From: Actinomycetes bacterium
Lineage (GTDB): Bacteria > Actinomycetota > Acidimicrobiia > Acidimicrobiales > Palsa-688
Length of the DNA stretch: 9,621 nt
Direction of reading: 5' to 3'
Assembly: GCA_021798075.1 (NCBI GenBank)
Contig: JAJZYO010000053.1
Location: 1-9,621, forward strand
Part shown: piece by piece, positions 1-5,440 of the stretch
Position numbering within the stretch: the first letter of the stretch is position 1
Layout of the letters: every line of letters starts with the position of its first letter
Program-made: the position numbers and the translations under genes
Notes under the pieces: model-generated
Seen by the model: only the letters and a program-made list of their open reading frames with translations
Database searches by the model: none
What the model was told of the DNA's origin: nothing

Positions 1-297
1 GGCTCCTTCGGTAGACTCGGGAAGTGAGATGACCTCGTCTTTCAGCTGCCCGTTTTCCTCGAGAGCCGTCTGCTCAGTGCCACGACAGGCAATCTTGGCC
101 TGGTTGGGGTCGCGACTCGGGCCCGGCAAGAAGAAGTTATACGCGCGGCAACCGGGAGAAGGCTCCTGGAGGCGGCACTGGCCGGCGGGACAACGATGAA
201 CGGGCTGTGGCACCGCTGGCGCGGTCGCATGAGGGGGTTCTTCGGGCCGAGCAGCTCGCCCCGCCTCCCGGTGGCCCCTCCGCTCCGCCAACTTGCG

Positions 298-316
298 CGG
301 GCAGGCGGCCTGCCCG
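298..316. repeat. GC-rich inverted repeat (hairpin)
   Basis: CGGGCAGG and CCTGCCCG form a perfect 8-bp stem around a 3-base loop (cgg). No T-run follows on either strand, so it is not a classical intrinsic terminator. It could be structure in the RNase E/G leader or a Rho-type or processing element. The dyad is seen directly; a function is inference. Confidence 0.4.
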
Positions 317-404
317 GGGCCCAGCCACGGACGACGAGGGACTCGGGCCCAGTACATGGGGAGCCTTCCCACCACGACCGGGATGCTCTTAGTGCGGGGT
401 CGGC

Positions 405-429
405 TGAGGGCGATAGCCCACAGGTTTTT
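405..429 (+). terminator. Possible intrinsic terminator or attenuator ahead of RNase E/G
   Basis: GGGC-gata-GCCC (408-419) can extend outward by two more pairs past an A-A mismatch, and is followed by TTTTT at 425-429. This is a short but plausible Rho-independent terminator on the plus strand. It lies about 120 bases before the RNase E/G start, so it could end an upstream transcript or act as an attenuator in that gene's leader. The stem is short, hence the modest confidence. Confidence 0.3.
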
Positions 430-548
430 GCTCCTATGACCGTAGGCGCCGTCGCGCGACCGGTGTGCCCCCGCCGTTTCCGCGCGCCTTTGCCACGACC
501 TACGCCGGGCGCGCGCCGACGCGTGCCGGCCTGGAAGGGAAGATCTCG

Positions 549-2930
549 ATGTCGGAACAACTGCTCGGCGCAGCAGGTGAAGCCAGCGGAGCTGGCAGTA
601 AAGAAAACAGCGTTGGCGACGGTGGCCCCGATGGTGGCGGGGAACACTTCGGGCCGGCCCCTCTCAACGGCTCGGAAGATGTAGCCGACACCCACGGCAA
701 AAGCCGCCGGCGCCGGCGAGGCTCACGGGGAGGGCGAAGCCGTCATGCCGGGAACGAGCGCGAGGCGGCTGGCCTCGACGGCTCCGGGGCCCATGGCGAA
801 GACGCCGAGGCGGCTCCACAAGAGCCCACGCCCGGTACCAGCCGCCAGGAAGGAGCTAAGGAGCCTGAGCGCCCGGGGGCGCGTCCCGCCGGCGCCGGCC
901 CAATATCAGAGGGCCTGATGCCTAAGGGCCCACCAAAGGGCCCAGTACCTGGTGGCGTTGTGCCCGCCGAGGCGGTCGCTTCGGGCCCAGCGGCGGGCGC
1001 TCCTGCGCCTTCCGGCCCGGTTCGTAGCCGGCCGGTGCCTCCCGGCCCTGTGCCTCCCGGCCCTGTGCCTGCCGGCCCAATGGGCAGCGGCCCGGTGGGC
1101 AGCGGCGCGGTGGGCAGCGGCCCGGTGGGCAGCGGCCGGGTGTCGAGCAATGGAGCCCTCGCCCCCGAAGAGAGCGGGCCGGCGCCAGCCGAGCCCCGCA
1201 AGCCCAAGATAGGCGACACTCGCCCGGGATCGCCGCCCCTGCCCAAACGTAAGCCGCGCACGAGGGAGGGGGTGGGTGCCCCTCGAGCCTCGGGAACGGC
1301 CGGGCCTCAGGGTGAAGACGCCACCGGCCGAAGTGGCAGCCGTCCTCGCCGGCGCAGCCGCGGGGCCGGCGCGGTGGCCGAGGGCGCGGCGGCCTCCGAC
1401 GGCCTCTCGCCGGCGACGACAGGTGCGGGCGTTACGGGCGCGACCGCGGGCGCGAGTGCTACCGGAACGCCGGTTGCCCCCTGGGGAAGGGCCCCTGCGG
1501 GCACCGCCGGCGGCACCGTCTCCACCGAGGGCCCCGGCCAGAGGGCGCCCACGTTGGAGCTCGGTGAACCTCTCGGCCAGGGGAGGTCCCGCCGAGGCGA
1601 GCGCCGCAATCGACCACTCGGGCGGTACCTGATGGTCGTACACGTCGGCCCGACTGCAACCCAGATTGCAGTCCTCGAGGGTCGCACGTTGATAGAGCAC
1701 TACGTGTCGCGCCCCGCTGACGACACCACCCAGATCGACGGCAACATCTACCTCGGCCGGGTCCAAAACGTCCTTCCTGGCATGGAGGCCGCTTTCGTCG
1801 ACATCGGGACACCCAAAAACGCGGTCCTCTACCGCGGCGACCTGCGCTACGACGAAGACGAGGTCGGCCCGGCCGGCGAGGATGATTCGAAGCCGACCCG
1901 GGGACATTTGGGGGGTGCGGCCAGAGACGCCCGGATCGAGCAGCTCCTTCGCACCGGCCAAAGCATCATCTGCCAGGTGACCAAGAACCCTATCGGCACC
2001 AAGGGCGCCCGCCTCACCCAGGAGGTGTCCTTACCTGGCCGTTTCGTGGTGCTGATCCCCGAGAGCGAGACATATGGTATATCCAAGCGCCTCACCGACG
2101 ACGAGCGCCGGCGCCTGCGCAAGATCCTCGATGACGTGAAGCCTGCCGGCCATGGCTTGATCGTGCGAACCGCGGCGGACGGGGCCAGCGCCGAGGAACT
2201 GGAAAGGGACGTCGCCCGCTTGCTCCGCCAGTGGGACAACGTCCAGGAGCTCGCCAAGACATCGCGCGCCCCCCAGCTCCTCTACCGCGAGCCGGACCTG
2301 GCGGTGCGGGTGATCCGTGAGGAGTTCAACCGCGACTACCGAGGTGTCGTGATCGACGACCCCAACCTCCACGCCCAGGTGAAGGAGTACGTCTCCAGCA
2401 TCACCCCCGAGCTCGCCGACCGCGTCGAGCTGGTGGACCCGGCGGCCGAACCCCTGCCCCTCTTTGAGCGCTTCAGGGTCCACGAGCAGGTGCACAAGGC
2501 TTTGGACCGAAAGGTGTGGCTGCCCTCGGGGGGCTCGCTCATAATCGAGCGAACCGAAGCGCTGACCGTCATCGACGTCAATACCGGTAAAAATGTCGGT
2601 ACCTCCAACCTCGAGGAGACGGTGTTCCGCAACAACCTCGAGGCGGCCGACGAGATCGCCCGCCAGCTCCGGCTCCGCGACATCGGCGGGATCATCGTGA
2701 TCGACTTCATCGACATGGAAATACCGGCCAACCGAGGCGAAGTCATCCGCACCTTCAGGGAGGCACTGGCGCGAGACAAAACGCGTACCCAGGTGTTCGA
2801 CATATCAGAACTGGGCCTCGTGGAGATGACCCGCAAGCGCATCTCGGAAGGCTTGGTCGAGTCGTACTCGGAAACCTGCCCCACCTGCGGAGGGCGGGGC
2901 ATCGTTTTCGACGAGTCTCTCCTCGGCTAG
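549..2930 (+). CDS. rne: Ribonuclease E/G family endoribonuclease
   Basis: Single-strand-specific endoribonuclease for mRNA decay and rRNA processing, 793 aa. The ATG at 549 has GGAAGGGAAG at 533-542; an in-frame GTG at 465 lacks such a site. Residues 1 to about 360 are low-complexity, rich in Gly, Pro and Ala, with Arg-rich patches (51-66, 265-271) of the kind that bind RNA, and seven tandem pentapeptides at 163-197. The core starts near residue 360 with the S1 domain. R540-T541 match the 5'-phosphate sensor (R169/T170 of E. coli RNase E). D676 in IDVNTG and D719 in IDFIDM match the catalytic Mg ligands D303 and D346, with identical spacing. C777-P-T-C780 is the zinc-link. The protein ends 13 residues later, so the scaffold-like tail is N-terminal instead of C-terminal, as known for actinobacterial members. 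In relatives rplU-rpmA often follow; here an SDR gene does. The rne versus rng name is a matter of convention. Confidence 0.96.
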   Translation: MSEQLLGAAGEASGAGSKENSVGDGGPDGGGEHFGPAPLNGSEDVADTHGKSRRRRRGSRGGRSRHAGNEREAAGLDGSGAHGEDAEAAPQEPTPGTSRQEGAKEPERPGARPAGAGPISEGLMPKGPPKGPVPGGVVPAEAVASGPAAGAPAPSGPVRSRPVPPGPVPPGPVPAGPMGSGPVGSGAVGSGPVGSGRVSSNGALAPEESGPAPAEPRKPKIGDTRPGSPPLPKRKPRTREGVGAPRASGTAGPQGEDATGRSGSRPRRRSRGAGAVAEGAAASDGLSPATTGAGVTGATAGASATGTPVAPWGRAPAGTAGGTVSTEGPGQRAPTLELGEPLGQGRSRRGERRNRPLGRYLMVVHVGPTATQIAVLEGRTLIEHYVSRPADDTTQIDGNIYLGRVQNVLPGMEAAFVDIGTPKNAVLYRGDLRYDEDEVGPAGEDDSKPTRGHLGGAARDARIEQLLRTGQSIICQVTKNPIGTKGARLTQEVSLPGRFVVLIPESETYGISKRLTDDERRRLRKILDDVKPAGHGLIVRTAADGASAEELERDVARLLRQWDNVQELAKTSRAPQLLYREPDLAVRVIREEFNRDYRGVVIDDPNLHAQVKEYVSSITPELADRVELVDPAAEPLPLFERFRVHEQVHKALDRKVWLPSGGSLIIERTEALTVIDVNTGKNVGTSNLEETVFRNNLEAADEIARQLRLRDIGGIIVIDFIDMEIPANRGEVIRTFREALARDKTRTQVFDISELGLVEMTRKRISEGLVESYSETCPTCGGRGIVFDESLLG
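1035..1139 (+). repeat. Seven tandem 15-bp repeats inside the RNase E/G gene
   Basis: Seven consecutive in-frame 15-base units encode pentapeptides: VPPGP twice, VPAGP, MGSGP, VGSGA, VGSGP and VGSGR. The first three units resemble GTGCCTCCCGGCCCT, the last four GTGGGCAGCGGCCCG. The preceding unit (VRSRP, 1020-1034) may be a decayed copy. The array lies in the disordered N-terminal extension, and the unit length keeps frame, so copy number could vary without breaking the enzyme. Confidence 0.85.
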
Positions 2931-2973
2931 GCGAGCAGCCGTCCTGATCGAGGTCAGGGTCCAGGAGGTACTC

Positions 2974-3726
2974 ATGACGGACATCGATCTCAGCAGTGAG
3001 CTCGTCGTGATCAGCGGGGGCGAGGGGGCGCTCGGCCGCCCGGTCTGCGACCGCCTCGCCGAACTGGGAGCAAAAGTCGTCTCGGTCGATGTCGCGACCC
3101 GTACCGAGCTGTCTGACACGGCCCAGGTCCTGCGCTACCGGGCGGACGTGAGCGACGCCCCGGAGGTAGAGACGATGCTCGGAGCGGTCGCCGATTGCTG
3201 TGGGCGCTTGCCTACCACAGTTTGCTGCCACGCCGGCATGGTCGAGAGCCACCCGGTCCTCGACTACCCGCTGGCTTCCTTTGACGAATTGTTGAGAGTC
3301 AACCTCCGGGGAGCCTTCGTCCTCGCTCAGGCCGCGGCGAGGCGGTGGAAAGCCGCCGGGAGCGGAGGCCACTTGATCTTCACCAGCTCATGGGTCCAGG
3401 ACTACCCCTGGCCAGAGATAGCCCCCTACTGCGCGAGCAAGGCCGCGGTGCACTCGCTCATGCGCAGCTTCGCCAAGGAACTGGCCCCTCTAGGCATCAG
3501 GGCAAACGCCGTACTGCCGGGCATCGCGGCCGCTGGCATGGCCCGGCGACAGTGGGACGATGACCCCGCTTACCGGCGGCGGGCCAAGCAGGTGGTCGCT
3601 CTCGGCGAACTCCAGGACCCGCGAAGCATTGCGGACGCCTTCGCCTTCTTGTGCTCCCCGTTGGCCGCTTACATGACAGGCTCGGCTCTTCGCGTTGACG
3701 GGGGGTGCTCGCTCGGCCCCCTTTGA
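2974..3726 (+). CDS. SDR family NAD(P)-dependent oxidoreductase
   Basis: Classical short-chain dehydrogenase, 250 aa, the usual length. AGGAGG at 2963-2968 sits 5 bases before the ATG. The Rossmann glycine motif is present as S14-G-G-E-G-A-L-G21. D39 at the end of beta-2 suggests NAD(H) over NADP(H). The catalytic tetrad is N110, S139, Y152 and K156 (YCASK), and the C-terminal VDGG (241-244) is typical. The usual NNAG motif reads C85-H86-A87-G88, an uncommon variant. It starts 43 bases after the RNase E/G stop on the same strand, so it may be cotranscribed with that gene although its function fits the sugar genes downstream. With a dehydratase and a sugar importer nearby, oxidation of a sugar or sugar alcohol (for example sugar to aldonolactone) is the likely role. 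The substrate is not readable from sequence. Confidence 0.92.
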   Translation: MTDIDLSSELVVISGGEGALGRPVCDRLAELGAKVVSVDVATRTELSDTAQVLRYRADVSDAPEVETMLGAVADCCGRLPTTVCCHAGMVESHPVLDYPLASFDELLRVNLRGAFVLAQAAARRWKAAGSGGHLIFTSSWVQDYPWPEIAPYCASKAAVHSLMRSFAKELAPLGIRANAVLPGIAAAGMARRQWDDDPAYRRRAKQVVALGELQDPRSIADAFAFLCSPLAAYMTGSALRVDGGCSLGPL

Positions 3727-3781
3727 CCGCTCTGGCCGGTTTCGCTGGGCGACCCCCGGCTTGTGCAGCGAGAGGGGCGAC

Positions 3782-3810
3782 TTGACTGCCGATAGGACCA
3801 GCTCGACAAT
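3782..3810 (+). promoter_or_regulatory. Candidate sigma-70-type promoter for the dehydratase genes
   Basis: TTGACT (3782-3787, 5 of 6 to the -35 consensus), a 17-base spacer and GACAAT (3805-3810, 4 of 6 to the -10 consensus including the key A and T positions). Transcription would start near 3817, leaving a leader of about 90 bases before the GTG at 3910. Strong -35 matches at optimal spacing are uncommon in DNA this GC-rich. Confidence 0.55.
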
Positions 3811-3823
3811 TGCCGGAATGGTC
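3796..3823. promoter_or_regulatory. 28-bp inverted repeat over the -10 box, candidate operator
   Basis: The dyad has the form GACCA-N6-CAATTG-N6-TGGTC, with a further matching CG pair inside each N6; 20 of 28 positions are self-complementary. Its centre (between 3809 and 3810) falls on the -10 hexamer, where a bound dimeric repressor would block RNA polymerase. Symmetry and overlap are seen directly. The regulator is not in the window; LacI, GntR or IclR types are usual for such loci. Confidence 0.45.
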
Positions 3824-3909
3824 TTACCGTCGGCTCACCTGAAGGTGGGCGCGCCTCGCCCGGGTGGCGGCACCGGCATCGCGGCCCGACCTATGGAGCG
3901 GACTTCGAC

Positions 3910-4059
3910 GTGGAGCTCGAAGTGCTGGAGAGTCGCCGCCTCGCGCGGGCAGCGGCCGTCGAGCGCGAGCGGCTGAGCGTGGACGACGCCCTCTCCTCGG
4001 CCTGGAAGGCCTTGGAGGAGATGTCCCCCCCGACGTTTCAAGGGGACCGGCCTGCATGA
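3910..4059 (+). CDS. Possible small hypothetical protein coupled to the dehydratase
   Basis: A 49-codon frame starting at GTG and ending with TGA inside ATGA, where it overlaps the dehydratase start by four bases; this is a typical translational-coupling junction. GGAG at 3895-3898 is a weak, slightly distant ribosome binding site. The product is rich in Glu, Arg, Ala and Leu, is likely helical, and has the codon bias of the neighbours. The same frame stays open upstream to 3796, and the residues just before the GTG (from about 3892) still look protein-like, so a non-standard earlier start or a truncated or frameshifted gene is possible. An ATG at 3893 is one base out of frame. I recognise no family. 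It could be a small accessory protein or just a coupling leader for the dehydratase. Confidence 0.45.
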   Translation: MELEVLESRRLARAAAVERERLSVDDALSSAWKALEEMSPPTFQGDRPA

Positions 4060-5261
4060 AGATCTCGAGGCTCGAGACCGTCCGGGTGGGGGCCTACCCG
4101 AACCTGTGCTTCGTGCGGGTCCACACCGACGAGGGCATCGTCGGCCTGGGCGAGACCTTCTTCGGGGCGGCGGAGGTCGAGTCGTATTTGCACGGCACTG
4201 CCGCGCCTCGCCTCCTCGGGTGCGACCCGCTGCAGGTGGACCGCTTGGCGCACGCTCTCGAGCCCTACGTCGGTGCCACGAGCACTGGCGCCGAAATGAG
4301 GGGCAATTCGGCGGTGGACATCGCCCTGTGGGACATCCTCGGCAAGGTATGCGGCCAACCTCTCTACCAGTTGCTGGGAGGAGCGAGCCGCGACAGCGTG
4401 CCGGTCTACAACACCTGCGCCGGTCCGCAGTACATCCGCACTCCTGGCGGCCAAGCCGTAGCCAATTGGGGGCTACCGGACGGCGGGGGCACTGGGCGGT
4501 ACGAGGACCTCGACGCTTTCCTTCACCACGCCGACGAACTAGCTCGAGAGCTGCTCGACAGCGGCGTACAAGCTATGAAGATTTGGCCCTTCGACCCCTA
4601 CGCGGAACGATGGGACGGCCAGTACATCCGGTCCGACGATCTCCGGGCCGGGCTCGAGCCCTTCCGGAAGATCCGCGCTGCGGTCGGGGAAGAGATGGAC
4701 ATCATGGTCGAACTGCACGGCCTGTGGAACTTGCCGGCGGCACGGCAGATCGTGCGGGCGCTCGAGGATTTCCGGCCGGTGTGGATCGAGGATCCCCTGC
4801 GGCCCGGCTTCCAGCCGGTGACGCTCCGCGAACTTGCGTCGGTCACGTCCTCGGTGTTCGCACTGAGCGAGACCTTGGCTGGGCGCGGCGCTTACTTGCC
4901 CCTCCTCGAGCAGGGGCTCGTAGGGGTAGTCCTCGCGGACCTTGCGTGGTGCGGCGGTGTCGGTGAGGCAAAGAAGATCGCCTCCCTCGCCGAGGCGTAC
5001 CTCACGCCGGTCGGCTTCCACGATTGCACCGGGCCGGTCACACTGGCGACCTCGACCCACCTATCGGTCAACGTGCCCAATGCCTTCGTGCAAGAGACGG
5101 TGCGCGCACACTACCACGGCTGGTACGGCGAGCTGCTGACCGAGCTCCCGCCGATCGAGGCGGGGCGGATCCGGCCCCCGCCAGGCCCCGGGCTCGGTAC
5201 CGAGTTACGCCCGGAGATCCTGCAACGCCCTGACGCGGCGACCCGGGCCACGTCCCTTTGA
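4056..5261 (+). CDS. Mandelate racemase/enolase-superfamily protein, probable acid-sugar dehydratase
   Basis: Mg-dependent enzyme, 401 aa. It should abstract the proton alpha to a carboxylate, most likely dehydrating an aldonate to a 2-keto-3-deoxy acid. The start is the ATG at 4056 with AAGGGGA at 4040-4046; the open frame further upstream does not look coding. The capping domain covers about 1-120, followed by the barrel. K175 (AMKIWPFD) is on beta-2. Candidate metal ligands are E219 (VELH), E245 (WIEDP) and E272 (LSET). D295 and H322 (GFHDCTG) form the His-Asp dyad of the mandelate racemase group, and H221 lies beside the first ligand, as in mannonate and galactonate dehydratases. The first ligand is Glu where Asp is usual in this superfamily. 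The GPGLGTEL stretch near the C-terminus is typical. It is translationally coupled to the small frame before it. Family assignment is firm; the substrate is not known. Confidence 0.92.
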   Translation: MKISRLETVRVGAYPNLCFVRVHTDEGIVGLGETFFGAAEVESYLHGTAAPRLLGCDPLQVDRLAHALEPYVGATSTGAEMRGNSAVDIALWDILGKVCGQPLYQLLGGASRDSVPVYNTCAGPQYIRTPGGQAVANWGLPDGGGTGRYEDLDAFLHHADELARELLDSGVQAMKIWPFDPYAERWDGQYIRSDDLRAGLEPFRKIRAAVGEEMDIMVELHGLWNLPAARQIVRALEDFRPVWIEDPLRPGFQPVTLRELASVTSSVFALSETLAGRGAYLPLLEQGLVGVVLADLAWCGGVGEAKKIASLAEAYLTPVGFHDCTGPVTLATSTHLSVNVPNAFVQETVRAHYHGWYGELLTELPPIEAGRIRPPPGPGLGTELRPEILQRPDAATRATSL

Positions 5262-5302
5262 AGACCAACTAAACAAGGGGCGCCAAAAGAGAGGAGGACC
5301 AC

Positions 5303-5335
5303 ATGGGGCCGAGCGTGGTACCACGTCCGCCCTAG
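5303..5335 (+). CDS. Possible 10-codon leader peptide
   Basis: GAGGAGGA (5291-5298) is a near-perfect Shine-Dalgarno sequence 4-5 bases before ATG, followed by the short frame MGPSVVPRPP and TAG. It begins 41 bases after the dehydratase stop and 138 bases before the binding-protein start. A palindrome (5314-5325) lies inside it. The Pro-Pro before the stop is a sequence type known to slow translation termination. It lies upstream of the candidate -10 at 5373, so it would be translated only on a transcript reading through from the dehydratase or from an unseen promoter. It could be a leader peptide, a remnant start of a lost gene, or chance. Confidence 0.3.
   Translation: MGPSVVPRPP
5307..5332. 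promoter_or_regulatory. Palindrome CGTGGTACCACG, candidate operator or RNA hairpin
   Basis: CGTGGTACCACG (5314-5325) is a perfect 12-bp palindrome. Symmetry continues outward, so 20 of 26 positions in 5307-5332 are self-complementary. The TGGTACCA core resembles operators of GntR/FadR-type regulators. As RNA it could fold into a hairpin with a GUAC loop, or GUGGU could pair instead with ACCAC at 5298-5302 next to the Shine-Dalgarno site. No T-run follows, so a terminator is unlikely. Confidence 0.45.
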
Positions 5336-5369
5336 CGAGCCCGCCGGCACCTTTCCGCACTGCCCGCTG

Positions 5370-5378
5370 TGCTACTAT
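5370..5378 (+). promoter_or_regulatory. Candidate extended -10 promoter for the transporter genes
   Basis: TGCTACTAT is an extended -10 element (TG-N-TACTAT, 4 of 6 to TATAAT). No good -35 lies upstream; TTTCCG at 5352-5357 is weak. Start of transcription would be near 5385, giving a leader of about 55 bases before the ATG at 5441. Local base composition turns A/T-rich here, in contrast to its surroundings. Confidence 0.35.
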
Positions 5379-5417
5379 CCACTTCCGAAAAGACAAAGAC
5401 GACTGGGTATCACTTCC
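5376..5417. repeat. Direct repeat TATC(C)ACTTCC flanking the putative start site
   Basis: TATCCACTTCC (5376-5386) and TATCACTTCC (5408-5417) differ by one inserted C and are about three helical turns apart (32 bases). The copies bracket the inferred transcription start, so they could be protein binding sites or leader elements. No function is assigned. Confidence 0.25.
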
Positions 5418-5440
5418 AGTAGAAAGGGGTTTTCATTCGG

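Larger units (their letters stand above)
1..548. other. Upstream region without a confident gene
   Basis: No reading frame here could be assigned to a known family. On the plus strand, frame 1 closes at 25-27 (TGA), which could be the end of a gene lying to the left, but only eight codons are visible. Long open frames exist on both strands, as expected in GC-rich DNA, but none combines a convincing start, a ribosome binding site and strong third-position GC bias. The stretch contains a GC-rich hairpin (298-316), a hairpin followed by five T (405-429) and a 10-bp GC palindrome (451-460). It most likely holds the 3' end of an upstream transcript and the leader of the RNase E/G gene. Confidence 0.5.
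3727..3909. other. Intergenic regulatory region after the SDR gene
   Basis: About 180 bases separate the SDR stop from the small downstream reading frame. It holds a promoter-like pair at 3782-3810 and an overlapping inverted repeat at 3796-3823, described separately. I see no convincing terminator for the SDR transcript. Confidence 0.5.

Noticed and set aside
1..357. Minus-strand open frame running off the left edge, with a stretch (about 100-150) loosely like the FFP...AK..C part of WhiB regulators
   Set aside because: The expected four-cysteine pattern is missing, no good start or ribosome site is present, and third-position GC is well below that of the real genes. At most a decayed gene.
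451..460. Perfect palindrome GTCGCGCGAC before the RNase E/G gene
   Set aside because: Ten bases of GC palindrome are expected by chance in this composition, with no promoter elements tied to it.
465..548. In-frame GTG 28 codons upstream as RNase E/G start
   Set aside because: No ribosome binding site precedes it, whereas the ATG at 549 has a good one at proper spacing.
28..684. Plus-strand frame 1 open for over 200 codons before and into the RNase E/G gene
   Set aside because: Its internal ATG (196) lacks a ribosome site, the later part overlaps the RNase gene in another frame and is Arg/Pro-rich shadow sequence, and no family is recognisable.
3864..4055. In-frame upstream extension of the dehydratase to a GTG at 3864
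   Set aside because: The extension is Arg/Gly-rich shadow sequence, and the ATG at 4056 gives a typical family N-terminus with a ribosome site.
5312..5325. T-box riboswitch: the sequence around the palindrome matches the T-box consensus AGGGTGGNACCGCG at most positions
   Set aside because: No Stem I or specifier region fits in the 50 bases after the dehydratase stop, there is no terminator or sequestered ribosome site nearby, and the downstream gene is a sugar receptor. The match is explained by the palindrome.
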